DNA of 64,000 nt from Microbacterium sp. Leaf320 (GCF_001423485.1 NZ_LMOD01000003.1:1-64000), one strand, 5' to 3'. Positions 1 to 12,981 are shown, counted from the first letter of the stretch. Numbers and translations are program-made. Notes: generated by a model from the sequence alone, not told the origin.

Positions 1-87
1 TTGGCATTTGACAAGTGCACGCTGTTGAGTTCTCAAGGATCGGATGCTCCCACGACCCAGTCATCACAACCAGGCCCGAAGGGCAAC
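1..87 (-). other. Leader of an rRNA operon lying left of the window
   Basis: Read on the minus strand, this stretch contains TTGAGAACTCAACAGCGTGC followed by ACTTGTCAAATGCCAA. That block is characteristic of the antitermination leader upstream of 16S rRNA in many Actinobacteria (family knowledge). The TTGAGAACTCAA core is itself palindromic. Together with two minus-strand promoters just to the right, it suggests transcription runs out of the left edge into an rrn operon. The 16S gene is not in the window, so this is an inference. Confidence 0.75.
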
Positions 88-93
88 TTCTCT

Positions 94-121
94 ATCTTAG
101 CCACCCTGTCTCGCTTGTCAA
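94..121 (-). promoter_or_regulatory. Promoter P2 of the rRNA operon
   Basis: On the minus strand there is a perfect -35 TTGACA (116-121), a 16-nt spacer and the -10 box TAAGAT (94-99). Transcription would begin near 87 and run through the leader to the left edge. A near-consensus sigma-70-type promoter is what is expected for an rrn operon. Confidence 0.75.
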
Positions 122-301
122 ATCAGCGCGCCGTGCAGATCTTGGATCCGCTGCGCAGCTTATGACAGCCGCAGAAGGGGTGGATCTCCCATCCTAGACG
201 CAGGCGCCTGTTCTCGCAAGTGAGTGGAGTGGAGGTGGTTCTCCGCTTGAGGGGGGTGAAGCTCTCGGCCTCTCCGCTTCCCTGTGGGGCGAACAAGTAA
301 T

Positions 302-330
302 AAGTTACGTGGGTTCCGGGGTTCTGGCAA
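302..330 (-). promoter_or_regulatory. Probable upstream promoter P1 of the rRNA operon
   Basis: The minus strand reads TTGCCA (325-330), a 17-nt spacer and TAACTT (302-307). It lies about 210 nt upstream of the stronger P2 and has the same orientation. Tandem promoters are usual for rrn operons. The assignment rests only on spacing and hexamer match. The rest of 122-434 holds no convincing gene. Confidence 0.5.
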
Positions 331-434
331 ATCGAGGCACCACCCCCGGGCGTGTCGCACCCAGTCCGCTCGAGGATTTCCCCAGTCCAGGGCCGGTTAT
401 CGTCTCGGATCGGCGTCACGAGTACGATCGCAGC

Positions 435-1769
435 GTGACCCAGCCCCCGATTCCCTCCCCCTCAGCAGCGCTCTTGGAGCGGGTGTTCTCCGATCTCGGC
501 ATGACGGACCACACCGTGGATTTCGACGCCGGGCCACCGTGTCCCGTCCCCCTCCCCTCGCGTCTGGCCACCGCGGATCTCGCGTGGGCGAGCGTTCGAG
601 CCGTAAGCCTGGTGGCCGGCGTCCGCGGGCTGCCCGATCCGGATCGCATCTCCATCGCTTACAGGAGCGACCGCGTTCTCACGATCGATGGCAAGGCACC
701 CGGCGTGTGGTCTGCGTATTCGGGGTTCTGGCGCTCTGCCGACGGATGGGTGCGTACCCACGGCAACTATCCGCACCACGCTCACCGACTCCTCGCGGGG
801 CTCGGACTCGATCCCGGCGCGAGTGGCGACGACATGCGTGCAGCCATCCTCGAGTGCACGACAGTCGAAGCGGTCGGACTCATCACCGCAGAACGTGGCC
901 TCGCCGTCCCCGTGCTCCGCGAGGATCCTCACCTCGATGCGCGGTGGCGCTCCACTCCCCTGCTCGAGGTCACACGACCGGATGTCGAGGATTCCCGCGT
1001 TCATCTCCGCAGCACTCCGCTCGCGCAGGACCGCGGTGCACCGCTCACCGGCATTCGCGTCCTCGACCTCACGCGCGTGATCGCGGGCCCCGTGTGCACC
1101 CGCACTCTCGCGCTGCTCGGCGCCGATGTGCTCCGAGTGGATCCGCCCGACCTCGCAGAGCCCGAGTGGCAGCACCTCGACACCGGCCACGGCAAGAGGA
1201 CGACGCTGCTCGAAGCGAGAAGCGAGCGCTTCCGCGAACTCCTCGCCGCCGCGGATGTCGTCGTGCTCGGGTACCGGCCGTCATCGCTCGACCGCCTCGG
1301 CATGTCTGCATCCGCACTGACCGAGCAGTATCCGGGGCTGGTGATCGCCCAGCTCAGCGCCTGGGGCGTGGATGAGCCGGATCGCGTCGGCTTCGACAGC
1401 CTGGTGCAGGCCGCATCGGGGATCTCGCTGATCGAGTCGCCCGACGCTGATCGGCCAGGAGCGCTCCCTGCCCAGGCGCTCGACCACAGTGCCGGCTACC
1501 TGCTCGCGACCGCTGTCATCGCGCTGCTCGAACGGCGTCAGCGCGAAGGCGGCAGCTGGACGGTGCGCACGTCACTGCGTCGGGTGGCCGCTGAGCTGCT
1601 CGGGATGCCTCGCGCCGATGAGCCGGAACCGCTGCGCGAGTTCGACGCCAGTGCTCACTCCACGACGTTCGACGTCGCCGGGCGGCAGGTCACCACGGCG
1701 AGTCCCGCACTTCCCGGGCTCGAGTTCGCGGCGCCGCATCGGTGGGGGTCGGATCAGCCGCGCTGGTGA
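435..1769 (+). CDS. CaiB/BaiF (family III) CoA-transferase-like protein
   Basis: The 444-residue product contains the family III CoA-transferase core: a Rossmann-type segment beginning LTGIRVLDLTRVIAGPVC around residue 205, then GADVLRVD, and later a QALDHSAGYLLATA stretch carrying the Asp expected to form the acyl-anhydride intermediate. Members move CoA between carboxylic acids. The roughly 200-residue N-terminal half is unlike compact single-domain members, so the substrate cannot be named. The GTG at 435 was chosen because the encoded sequence becomes protein-like there; an in-frame upstream ATG at 309 would add 42 low-complexity residues overlapping the rRNA promoter. No clear Shine-Dalgarno site is seen. 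Its 3' end overlaps the convergent DUF4184 gene by 16 nt. Confidence 0.75.
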   Translation: MTQPPIPSPSAALLERVFSDLGMTDHTVDFDAGPPCPVPLPSRLATADLAWASVRAVSLVAGVRGLPDPDRISIAYRSDRVLTIDGKAPGVWSAYSGFWRSADGWVRTHGNYPHHAHRLLAGLGLDPGASGDDMRAAILECTTVEAVGLITAERGLAVPVLREDPHLDARWRSTPLLEVTRPDVEDSRVHLRSTPLAQDRGAPLTGIRVLDLTRVIAGPVCTRTLALLGADVLRVDPPDLAEPEWQHLDTGHGKRTTLLEARSERFRELLAAADVVVLGYRPSSLDRLGMSASALTEQYPGLVIAQLSAWGVDEPDRVGFDSLVQAASGISLIESPDADRPGALPAQALDHSAGYLLATAVIALLERRQREGGSWTVRTSLRRVAAELLGMPRADEPEPLREFDASAHSTTFDVAGRQVTTASPALPGLEFAAPHRWGSDQPRW

Positions 1770-2551
1770 TGCCGGCGGAAGAGCGGCAGGGCCAGGCACA
1801 GCGCCAGGGTCAGCGCGCCCCATAGTGCGCAGGCCGGAGGCAGCATCCGATACGCGAGGTGCTGATACGTGAACTCCTCGGTGAACGGACCGTACGCCAG
1901 GTATCCGATGACCGTGGCCGTCACCAGCACCACCGGAAGCGACAGCCACCACGAGATCCGGACTCCCGCAGGCAGTGTCCTGGGCACGTCGCCCCGCGGT
2001 TCGGTTCGATGCAGTCGGAGCGCCGCCCAGATCGCGATCACCACGAGCCCGATCACGCTCGACCCGTGCTGCAGCCACTTGTAGCCGGTCAGAGGGCCCC
2101 ACATCTCGTCGAGCGCGGGGAAGGCATCGACGCCCCAGCGCCCCTCGTGCGTGAAGAGATCCCAGACGATGTGCGACAGCACCCCCAGGATCAGCGAGAC
2201 GGCGAGCAGCACTGGATACAGCCGGCGCTTCGACCCGGCACCCACAGAGAGTCGTGCCGCCTCCACTCCCGATTGGGACCACTCGGCAGGAATCCGCGTC
2301 GCCAGCCACAGCGGGGCGAGCTCACCGACGGCCGGACGCAGTACGACCCGCCAGATGACGAACAGCACGAAAGCGACCAGCGCCGTCCACACCACGTTGC
2401 CGAACGTGTGCGTGAACGAGTAGTCGAGGCCGACACCGCGCAGGAACAGCGGAAGGTCCGGGGTCATCGCGCCGATCGCTATCGCCGCCGGCACCAGCGG
2501 GGTGCGGATGAAGGGCAGGGCGACCAGGGCGTGGCTCGGTGTGAACGGCAT
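1754..2551 (-). CDS. DUF4184 family integral membrane protein
   Basis: The 265-residue product opens with MPFTPSHALVALPFIRTPLV and continues with AIAIGAMTPDLPLF, the conserved N-terminal pattern of DUF4184. Several hydrophobic segments follow, and a HIVWDLFTHEGRWG motif near the middle supplies conserved His/Asp residues reminiscent of membrane metal-dependent hydrolases. No function is established for the family. It is transcribed alone and overlaps the convergent CoA-transferase gene at its 3' end. The tyrS terminator hairpin lies just upstream, so it should have its own promoter within about 90 nt, but none was clear. Confidence 0.8.
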   Translation of the reverse strand: MPFTPSHALVALPFIRTPLVPAAIAIGAMTPDLPLFLRGVGLDYSFTHTFGNVVWTALVAFVLFVIWRVVLRPAVGELAPLWLATRIPAEWSQSGVEAARLSVGAGSKRRLYPVLLAVSLILGVLSHIVWDLFTHEGRWGVDAFPALDEMWGPLTGYKWLQHGSSVIGLVVIAIWAALRLHRTEPRGDVPRTLPAGVRISWWLSLPVVLVTATVIGYLAYGPFTEEFTYQHLAYRMLPPACALWGALTLALCLALPLFRRHHQRG

Positions 2552-2583
2552 CCGATGTCTCCTGTCGGTTCGGCCGGCGTGAA

Positions 2584-2630
2584 GCGTGACGGCGGCCGCC
2601 TGAGAACAGCCCAGGCGACCGCCGTCACGC
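2584..2630 (-). terminator. Terminator hairpin after tyrS
   Basis: An 18-bp nearly perfect stem (arm starting GCGTGACGGCGG, one internal mismatch) closes on a 9-nt loop, immediately after the tyrS stop. There is no strong U-tract, which is common in high-G+C genomes. Confidence 0.75.
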
Positions 2631-2646
2631 GATCAGACCGCGATCG

Positions 2647-3948
2647 TCACGTGAGGAAGACTCCCGCGAGGGTCTTCTTGCCGCGGCGGAGCACGGAGAC
2701 GCCTCCGGGAAGGGCTCCCTGCACGGTGGCTGCCTCGTCGTCGACGCGTTCGCCGTCGAGCGACACGCCGCCCTGACCGATCGCGCGGCGAGCCTCGGAC
2801 AGGCTCGAGACCAGCCCCGTCGCGACGAGCGCGTCGACGACCGACGAGCCCGCATCGACCGTGGCATTCGGAAGCTCTTCCAGCGCGGTGCGCAGCGTCG
2901 ATGCGTCCAATGCGGTCAGGTCACCCTGGCCGAACAGAGCATCGGATGCCGCGATCACGGCGGCCGTCGCGTCGATCCCGTGGACCGTCGCGACGACCTC
3001 GAGCGCCAGGCGCTTCTGCGCGGCACGCCGGAACGGCTCGGACTCGACGAGCACCTCGTACTCCTCGATCTCGGCGCGTGTCAGGAACGTGAAGACCTTC
3101 AGCCGCTCGATGACGTCGGCATCCGCAGTGCTGAGCCAGAACTGGTACATCCGGTACGGGCTGCACATCTCCGCATCCAGCCAGATCGCATTGCCCTCGC
3201 TCTTGCCGAACTTGGTGCCGTCACTGTTCGTGATCAGCGGCGTGCCGATCGCGTGCGCGGCTACGCCCTCGGACCGACGGATGAGATCGGTGCCGCTGGT
3301 GAGGTTTCCCCACTGGTCGGAGCCGCCCGTCTGCAGGACGCAGTCGTACTGGCGGTACAGCTCGAGGAAGTCCATGCCCTGCAGGATCTGGTAGCTGAAC
3401 TCGGTGTAGCTGATGCCCTCATCCGAATTCAGGCGCGCGGCGACCGCATCCTTCTTGAGCATCGTGCCCACACGGTAGTGCTTGCCGATCTCGCGCAGGA
3501 AGTCGATCGCCGACAGCGGCGCCGTCCAGTCGAGGTTGTTCACGATGCGCGCGGCGTTGTCGCCCTCGAAGCTGAGGTACCGTTCGACCTGCGTCCGCAG
3601 GCGCCCGACCCACTCCTCGACGGTCTCACGCGTGTTGAGCGTGCGCTCGGCGGTGGGCCGCGGATCGCCGATGAGGCCGGTCGAGCCGCCGACCAGGCCG
3701 AGCGGCTTGTGCCCGGCGAGCTGGATGCGACGCAGCGTCAGCAGCTGCACCAGGTTGCCGAGGTGCAGGCTGGCAGCAGTCGGGTCGAAACCGCAGTAAT
3801 ACGTGATCGGATCCCCGGCGAGAAGGGCGCGCAGCGCCTCCTGGTCAGTGGACACATGGACGAGGCCGCGCCACAGGAGTTCGTCCCACACGTTCTCGAA
3901 CGTGGGGTCGATCGCCGGCGGGGCGGTCGTCAGATCGGTATTCGACAC
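2647..3948 (-). CDS. tyrS: Tyrosyl-tRNA synthetase
   Basis: This 433-residue class I aminoacyl-tRNA synthetase charges tRNA-Tyr in the cytoplasm. The HIGH-type motif is HLGN at residues 62-65, the KMSKS-type motif is KFGKS at 246-250, and the tyrosine pocket signature TGGSDQWGN lies around 207-215. An S4 RNA-binding domain occupies the C-terminus (SEARRAIGQGGVSLDGERV), as in bacterial TyrRS. The GTG start at 3948 is preceded by TAGCCT seven nt upstream and also by GGAG, so either leaderless or Shine-Dalgarno initiation is possible. It is monocistronic, with its own strong terminator. Confidence 0.97.
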   Translation of the reverse strand: MSNTDLTTAPPAIDPTFENVWDELLWRGLVHVSTDQEALRALLAGDPITYYCGFDPTAASLHLGNLVQLLTLRRIQLAGHKPLGLVGGSTGLIGDPRPTAERTLNTRETVEEWVGRLRTQVERYLSFEGDNAARIVNNLDWTAPLSAIDFLREIGKHYRVGTMLKKDAVAARLNSDEGISYTEFSYQILQGMDFLELYRQYDCVLQTGGSDQWGNLTSGTDLIRRSEGVAAHAIGTPLITNSDGTKFGKSEGNAIWLDAEMCSPYRMYQFWLSTADADVIERLKVFTFLTRAEIEEYEVLVESEPFRRAAQKRLALEVVATVHGIDATAAVIAASDALFGQGDLTALDASTLRTALEELPNATVDAGSSVVDALVATGLVSSLSEARRAIGQGGVSLDGERVDDEAATVQGALPGGVSVLRRGKKTLAGVFLT

Positions 3949-4009
3949 GCGCTCCAGGCTATCAGCGGTGGGCGCCCGCCATTCGCCGCGGCACGGACGG
4001 ATGCTGCTG

Positions 4010-4885
4010 TCAGCTGTGGGCTGCCCACCACACCAGGAACGCCGCCCCCAGCCCGATCACCCAGCTCACGAGACTGCCCACCAGGAAGTACTCGGCCCGC
4101 GCCCCGGTCTCGCCGTCGCGCGAGATCTCGGGGAATCGCACGATGCCCTTGGCCGCGAGCATCGCCGCGAGGATCGGGTAGGCGGCGGCCAGCGTGAGGA
4201 TCATCACCAGGATGCGCTCGAGCGGGCCGATCAGGCGCCCGCCCTTGAATCCGGCCCGCGGGTCGGACACCGGGGCATCGGCGGTCATCCCTTCGACAGA
4301 CGCGCTTTCTGCGGCCGCGCCCTCGACAGACGCGCCCTCGATGGGGGATTCTGCAGCGCCGGCATCCTGCCCCTGCTCCGCGGCGACGCCGTCGGCGGCA
4401 GCAGGGATCGAGACCGCGGTGTCGGACGCGACGAGCCGCAGCTCGGCGGGCCGCCAGGTGTGCTCGCCGTCGAGCGCGGCGCGCACCACGAGGTTCGAGG
4501 ACTCGAGCAGGAAGACCGCCGCGCCCAGGGTGAGGATCGCGAGATCGAACGGGACGTCGCCGAAGGGCGAACGCAGGGTCCATACCGAACCGATCAGACC
4601 GGCATCCGACCGAGCACCGAGCCACACCACGGCACCGATGCTCAGCACGCCGAGGAGTACGGCGGGCCAGAACCCGAGCGGCGCCGATCGCTCCGACGGC
4701 ATGCACCAGACCCACAGGGCGCCGACGACCAGACCTGCGAGCATCGGCAGCAGCGCATCGCTCACGCTGCCGAGCAGCAGCAGGATGACGGCCACCGCGA
4801 GGTAGCCGATCCACCGACGCGGCGCGAACTGCCGCACGAGATCGGCGGCGCCCACCGCCAGCAGCAGGAAACCGGCGACGATCAT
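4010..4885 (-). CDS. Membrane protein co-transcribed with satD
   Basis: The 291-residue product has several N-terminal hydrophobic helices (MIVAGFLLLAVGAADLV and following), a hydrophilic Ala/Glu-rich stretch in the middle (about 165-215, with repeated EGA/ESAS units), and two further membrane helices at the C-terminus. The start ATG overlaps the satD stop (ATGA), so the pair is translationally coupled. SatD followed by a small membrane protein is a recurrent arrangement in Actinobacteria (family knowledge). I do not recognise a catalytic motif. The Ala/Glu-rich insert looks like a linker. Confidence 0.7.
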   Translation of the reverse strand: MIVAGFLLLAVGAADLVRQFAPRRWIGYLAVAVILLLLGSVSDALLPMLAGLVVGALWVWCMPSERSAPLGFWPAVLLGVLSIGAVVWLGARSDAGLIGSVWTLRSPFGDVPFDLAILTLGAAVFLLESSNLVVRAALDGEHTWRPAELRLVASDTAVSIPAAADGVAAEQGQDAGAAESPIEGASVEGAAAESASVEGMTADAPVSDPRAGFKGGRLIGPLERILVMILTLAAAYPILAAMLAAKGIVRFPEISRDGETGARAEYFLVGSLVSWVIGLGAAFLVWWAAHS

Positions 4886-5526
4886 GCGTTCGATCCTCTC
4901 AAGGCGGCCACGCCCTCGATCAGTGCGGCACTCCCCGCGCTGCGCAACGACTTCGAGACGCTCGGCTGCGAGATGCCCTCCTCGGCCGCCAGCTCATGCT
5001 GCGATCTGCCGATCAAGCGCCCGTAGGTGAGACGGCGCTCACGCTCGTTCATCGCGCCGACCAGCTCGTCACGGACGAGGAGGTAGGCGTTCGATGCGGC
5101 GATCACGCTGTTCATGACCTCATCCTGCCCTGGAGCACCGACAATCCATGTGCGCGTACGCGGCACGGTGCGGCCCTCCCTCGCATGCACGGTCTCGATC
5201 GCGGCACGCGCGGCGTACCAGCCGGGGCCGTCGGCGAGCTCGCCGTGCACGGAGTCGACCGCGCGCACGTCGCCGACGCCGATCCCGAAGCGGAAGGCGA
5301 TGCCGTCGGGAAGAGCGAGCTGGATCATCAGAAGCGACACCATCGCATCGTCGAGCGCGAGGTAGACGCCCTGCTGCTCGTCCCCTACCGTGGGCGTCAG
5401 CGACTGGTGCGCGAGAGGCAGATCGCCCTCCACCCGCCTGATGGTGTCGTCGAGGATGCGCTGCGCCGCAGACCGATCGTCGAGCTGGCGGGAGCCCACG
5501 ATGTCGGCGAGTACGGCGATGACCAT
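4882..5526 (-). CDS. SatD family protein with C-terminal helix-turn-helix
   Basis: The product is 214 residues long. Its N-terminus, VIAVLADIVGSRQLDDRSAAQ, matches the SatD family opening. The C-terminus carries RLTYGRLIGRSQHELAAEEG followed by ISQPSVSKSLRSAG, a clear helix-turn-helix resembling sigma-region-4 or MarR-like readers. SatD was named in streptococcal acid tolerance, but its biochemistry is unknown. The start codon directly abuts a perfect palindrome, suggesting autoregulation through its own HTH. It is divergent from the DUF1349 gene, and its stop overlaps the downstream membrane-protein start. Confidence 0.8.
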   Translation of the reverse strand: MVIAVLADIVGSRQLDDRSAAQRILDDTIRRVEGDLPLAHQSLTPTVGDEQQGVYLALDDAMVSLLMIQLALPDGIAFRFGIGVGDVRAVDSVHGELADGPGWYAARAAIETVHAREGRTVPRTRTWIVGAPGQDEVMNSVIAASNAYLLVRDELVGAMNERERRLTYGRLIGRSQHELAAEEGISQPSVSKSLRSAGSAALIEGVAALRGSNA

Positions 5527-5542
5527 GTGATAACCGTATCAC
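5527..5542. promoter_or_regulatory. Palindromic operator between satD and the DUF1349 gene
   Basis: GTGATA-4 nt-TATCAC is a perfect 6+6 inverted repeat touching the satD start codon. On the minus strand it includes TACGGT, 6 nt before the ATG, a plausible leaderless -10. A repressor bound here would block satD transcription directly. The SatD HTH is the obvious candidate, but this is inferred. Confidence 0.5.
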
Positions 5543-5585
5543 GAATAACTTCCATTTATGCCCTATTTGGCTATAGTCTCGGAAC

Positions 5586-6173
5586 ATGCCTGAATCAGCA
5601 ATCATCCCCTGGGCCGAAGGCTCCTGGACCCACCCACCCGTCGCTCTCTCCACCGAGGGCGAGAACCTCGACGTGACCGCGGTGGAGGGCAGCGACGCCT
5701 GGCGGCACACCGCCTACGGCTTCGTGCACGACACCGAGCACGCGCTCCTCGCTCCCCTGGCGGTGGGCGAGGCGATGGACGTCACCTTCCGTGCACCGTG
5801 GGACGGCCAGTTCGACCAGGCCGGAGTCTTCGTGCGCATCGATGACGAGCACTGGATCAAGGCGGGCATCGAATACGCCGACGAGCACCTCGGCCTCGGA
5901 GCCGTCGTCACCGACATCCGATCCGATTGGTCGGTCGGGTACGTCGATGACTGGCACGGCAGCGAGATCACCGTCCGCGTGAGCCGCTGGCCGGATGCCG
6001 TGGTCGTGCGCGCACGTGCGGATGACGGCGAATGGCGCCTCGTCCGGGTCGCTCCGTTCGACGGCGACGCCGCCGCATACGCCGGTCCGTTCCTCGCAGG
6101 CCCCACCCGTTCCGGGCTCGTCGTGCGTTTCATCCGCTGGACGCGCTCGGCCGCCGACGCCGCCCTGCACTGA
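5586..6173 (+). CDS. DUF1349 domain protein
   Basis: The 195-residue product matches the DUF1349 family (concanavalin-like jelly-roll proteins): DVTFRAPWDGQFDQAGVFVR, then DDEHWIKAGIEY, and SGLVVRFIRW near the end. There is no signal peptide. The fold suggests carbohydrate or small-ligand binding, with no established reaction. A -10-like TATAGT at 5572-5577 sits 8 nt before the ATG, compatible with a leaderless transcript. The gene is divergent from satD across 59 nt that contain the palindromic operator, and is closed by the hairpin at 6204-6248. Confidence 0.85.
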   Translation: MPESAIIPWAEGSWTHPPVALSTEGENLDVTAVEGSDAWRHTAYGFVHDTEHALLAPLAVGEAMDVTFRAPWDGQFDQAGVFVRIDDEHWIKAGIEYADEHLGLGAVVTDIRSDWSVGYVDDWHGSEITVRVSRWPDAVVVRARADDGEWRLVRVAPFDGDAAAYAGPFLAGPTRSGLVVRFIRWTRSAADAALH

Positions 6174-6203
6174 GTCTCACCAGCGGACCACCCGCGGAGA
6201 ATC

Positions 6204-6248
6204 GAACGGCCCGCGGAGACTCTCGTCGAGAGTGTCCGCGGGCCGTTC
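6204..6248. terminator. Bidirectional terminator between DUF1349 gene and argH
   Basis: Perfect 14-bp arms (GAACGGCCCGCGGA and its complement) enclose a further 7-bp inner stem after a single mismatch. The hairpin lies between convergent genes and would serve both. Confidence 0.85.
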
Positions 6249-6284
6249 TGCGTGGTGCGAGTCGTCGCGTCGCCGGGACGCCGG

Positions 6285-9848
<3,564 letters not shown>

Positions 9849-9852
<4 letters not shown>

Positions 9853-10766
9853 GCGTTCGTCCCTGCGCTTCCCATGACCACTTCTGTTCCGATTCCCTTG
9901 CTGGTGAAGAGTTCGACGAGCACCGAGTGCGGCACGCGTCCGTCGATGATGGCGGCGGCGTCGACGCCGCCTTGGATCGCATCCAGGCAGGCCTTCATCT
10001 TCGGGATCATGCCGGATTCGAGTGTCGGGAGCATCTCGATGAGCGCCTCCGAGGTGAGGTGCGAGACGAGCGAGTCGCGGTTGGGCCAGTCGGCGTAGAG
10101 CCCGGGGACATCCGTGAGGATGACGAGCTTGCGTGCGTTCAGCGCCACGGCGAGGGCTGCAGCCGCGGCATCCGCGTTCACGTTGAGGGACTGACCGGGG
10201 TGGTCGAGATCGGGCGCGATGCTGGAGACCACCGGCACTCGGCCGGCCGCCAGGTGGTCGAGCACGGGCGTCGGGTCGACCTCGACGACGTCTCCGACGC
10301 GTCCGAGATCGATCTCCTCGCCGTCGATCACCACGCCTCGACGACGACCTCCGAAGAGCCCCGCGTCCTCCCCGCTGAGACCGGTCGCGATCGGACCGTG
10401 CGAGTTGATCTTCGAGACGAGCTGCGGGTTCACCTGACCGGTGAGCACCATGCGCACGACGCTGATCGCCTCGGTGTTCGTGACGCGGTAACCGCCCTTG
10501 AACTCGCTCGGGATCTCGAGCCGCTGCAGCATGTCGGAGATCTGCGGCCCACCGCCGTGCACGACCACCGGCTGCACGCCGACGTAGCGCAGGTAGGCGA
10601 TGTCCTGCGCGAACGCCTCCTGCAGCTCGTCCGAGACCATGGCGTTGCCGCCGTACTTGACCACGACGATCTGGTCGCGGAACTTCTTCAGCCACGGAAG
10701 CGACTCGATGAGCGTCGCGGCCTTGACCGCGGCGACGTCTGGCGTGGTGTCCTGGATGTCGGTCAT
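9849..10766 (-). CDS. argB: Acetylglutamate kinase
   Basis: The 305-residue enzyme phosphorylates N-acetylglutamate, the usual feedback-controlled step. The amino-acid kinase motifs are intact: VVKYGGNAM near the N-terminus, [10 protein letters not shown], and [10 protein letters not shown] in the ATP-binding half. The ATG at 10766 (MTDIQDTT) overlaps the argJ stop by 4 nt. The N-terminal segment ([14 protein letters not shown]) resembles the hexamer-forming helix of arginine-sensitive kinases, so feedback inhibition by arginine is plausible. Confidence 0.96.
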
Positions 10767-11920
10767 GAGGCGTAGGCGCTGTTCTCGTGCACGTAATCGT
10801 GGGTGAGGTCGTTCGTGAGGATCGTGGCCGTGTCGTCGCCGACCTTGAGGTCGATCACCAGGTGCGTAGCACGGGGCGTCAGGTCGACCTCTTCGCGGGG
10901 GCGATCGGGGCCGCCCTCGCTGCACACGCGCACGCCGTTCATCCAGACATCCACGTCGTATGGGTCGAACTGGGCGTTCGTGGTGCCGATCGCGGCGAGC
11001 ACTCTGCCCCAGTTGGGGTCGTTTCCGAAGATCGCCGCCTTGAACAGGTTGTTGCGGGCGACCGAGCGGCCGACCTCCACCGCCTCACTCTCGGAGACCG
11101 CGTGCTGCACCTCGATGGTGATGTCGTGGCTCGCCCCCTCGGCATCGCCCTGCAGCTTGACCGCGAGCTGCTGGCACAGCTCCCGCAGTGCGGCCGAGAA
11201 CTCCTCGAGGTCGGGAGTGACGCCGGACGCACCGTTCGCGAGCAGGGTGACCTGGTCGTTCGTCGACATGCATCCGTCGGAGTCGAGCCGGTCGAACGTG
11301 GTTCCGGTCGCGGTGCGCAGCGCGGCATCCGCCTCGAGCGGCTCGAGCACGGCATCCGTGGTGATGACGACCAGCATGGTCGCAAGGCCGGGGGCGAGCA
11401 TGCCCGCGCCCTTGGCCATTCCGCCGATGCTCCAGCCGTCGCGGCTGACGACGGCGGTCTTCGACACGCTGTCGGTGGTCATGATGGCCTCGGCCGCGAC
11501 CTCGCCGCCGTCGGTCGACAGCTCGGCGATCGCCTGTTCGGTGCCCGAGAGCACCTTGGCGCGGAAGACCTCGTCGCCCACGCCGATCAGGCCCGTCGAG
11601 CAGATCAACACGTCGCCGGCACTGACGCCGAGCAGCTCGGCTGCCTTCTCGGCGGTCTGATGCGTCGTCTGGAAGCCGAAGCTGCCGGTGAAGCAGTTCG
11701 CTCCCCCGGAGTTGAGCACGACGGCCTCTACGACGCGGTCGGCCACCGCCTGCTGCGACCAGATGATCGGGTTGGCCTTGGCACGGTTGCTCGTGAAGAC
11801 TGCGGCGCCGACCTTGCGCGGGCCGCGGTTGACGACCACGGCGACATCGGGCTTGCCGGTCGATTTGAGGCCGGCGGCGACTCCGGCCGCCTCGAATCCT
11901 GCGGGGGCGGTGACGCTCAC
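10763..11920 (-). CDS. argJ: Bifunctional ornithine acetyltransferase / N-acetylglutamate synthase
   Basis: The 385-residue product recycles the acetyl group between ornithine and glutamate. The autoproteolysis motif [14 protein letters not shown] is intact, with cleavage expected between Ala180 and Thr181; Thr181 becomes the nucleophile of the beta chain. The C-terminus ends HENSAYAS, close to the family's typical terminus. Starts and stops overlap argC and argB by 4 nt each. With argJ present, the pathway is the cyclic one. Confidence 0.96.
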   Translation of the reverse strand: MSVTAPAGFEAAGVAAGLKSTGKPDVAVVVNRGPRKVGAAVFTSNRAKANPIIWSQQAVADRVVEAVVLNSGGANCFTGSFGFQTTHQTAEKAAELLGVSAGDVLICSTGLIGVGDEVFRAKVLSGTEQAIAELSTDGGEVAAEAIMTTDSVSKTAVVSRDGWSIGGMAKGAGMLAPGLATMLVVITTDAVLEPLEADAALRTATGTTFDRLDSDGCMSTNDQVTLLANGASGVTPDLEEFSAALRELCQQLAVKLQGDAEGASHDITIEVQHAVSESEAVEVGRSVARNNLFKAAIFGNDPNWGRVLAAIGTTNAQFDPYDVDVWMNGVRVCSEGGPDRPREEVDLTPRATHLVIDLKVGDDTATILTNDLTHDYVHENSAYAS

Positions 11921-12969
11921 GGCGCGACTCCGTTCACTGAGAGGGCGCGGGACTCGGGCAGCCCCAGCGCGAGGTTCATGGACTGGATGGCAGCGCCTGC
12001 GGTGCCCTTGACGAGGTTGTCGACGGCGGTGACCACGGTCACGCGGTTCGCGGCACGGTCGATTGCGAGACCGATCAGCGCGGTGTTGGCGCCGAGAACA
12101 TCTGCCGTGCGCGGGAACTGACCGGCCGGCAGCAGCTGCACGAAGGTCTCGTCACCGTATGCGTCCTCCCATGCGGCGCGGATCTCCGCGTCGCTGACGC
12201 CATCGACGATCGGTGCGGTCGACGTGGCGAGGATCCCCCTCGACATCGGCACGAGCACGGGCGTGAACGAGATGCGGATGCCGTCGGGCGCGGCTCCGGA
12301 CGCCGCGGCGAGCGCCTGGCGGATCTCGGGGATGTGCCGATGGGTCCCGCCGACCGCATAGGGGTTGGCGCTGCCCAGGATCTCGCTGGCGAGCAGGTTC
12401 GTCTTGAGGCTCTTGCCTGCGCCCGAGGGACCGACCGCGAGCACCGAGACGATGTCACTGGCATCGATCACACCGGCCGCGACTCCCGGGGCCAGGCTGA
12501 GGCTCACCGTCGAGGCGTTGCAGCCGGGGGCAGCGATCCGTGTCGCGCCGCGCAGCGTCTCCCGCTGCTTGATGCCGCCGACGAGCAGCTCGGGCACGCC
12601 GTACGCCCAGGGCTCGTGGAAGTCGCCCCCGTAGAACGAATCCCATGAGTCCTGGGAGGTGAGTCGGTGGTCGGCTCCCGCATCGATCACGAGCGGGGTG
12701 TCGCCGAGCGCGTCCGTGTACTGGCCGGACTGACCGTGCGGGAGGGCGAGGAAGACGATGTCGTGCCCTGAGAGGATCTCTGGGGTCGTGTCCTGCAGCG
12801 TGAGGTGGGCGAGAGAACGCAGATGCGGCTGATGCTGCACCAGCGGTTGGCCTGCATTCGAGTGCGCCGTGACGGTGCGGATCTCGATGTCGGGATGCGA
12901 CGCGAGGAGGCGCAGGATCTCGCCGCCCGCGTAGCCGGATGCGCCGGAGACGGCGACGGAGTACGTCAT
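11917..12969 (-). CDS. argC: N-acetyl-gamma-glutamyl-phosphate reductase
   Basis: The 350-residue NADPH-dependent reductase is the first gene of the arginine operon. GASGYAGGE (residues 9-17) is the dinucleotide-binding loop and Cys150 in APGCNAS the catalytic cysteine. LPHGQSG and the HRHIPEI motif are also present. The ATG at 12969 has no Shine-Dalgarno sequence but a -10-like TAAGGT exactly 6 nt upstream, so the transcript may be leaderless. I could not define a convincing ARG box by eye. Confidence 0.96.
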   Translation of the reverse strand: MTYSVAVSGASGYAGGEILRLLASHPDIEIRTVTAHSNAGQPLVQHQPHLRSLAHLTLQDTTPEILSGHDIVFLALPHGQSGQYTDALGDTPLVIDAGADHRLTSQDSWDSFYGGDFHEPWAYGVPELLVGGIKQRETLRGATRIAAPGCNASTVSLSLAPGVAAGVIDASDIVSVLAVGPSGAGKSLKTNLLASEILGSANPYAVGGTHRHIPEIRQALAAASGAAPDGIRISFTPVLVPMSRGILATSTAPIVDGVSDAEIRAAWEDAYGDETFVQLLPAGQFPRTADVLGANTALIGLAIDRAANRVTVVTAVDNLVKGTAGAAIQSMNLALGLPESRALSVNGVAP

Positions 12970-12975
12970 GCTTCT

Positions 12976-12981
12976 ACCTTA
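12976..12981 (-). promoter_or_regulatory. Putative leaderless -10 box for argC
   Basis: TAAGGT on the minus strand, 6 nt before the argC ATG, matches the TAnnnT spacing of actinobacterial leaderless promoters. The -35 is not obvious (TTCGAC at a short 15-nt spacing). Confidence 0.4.
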
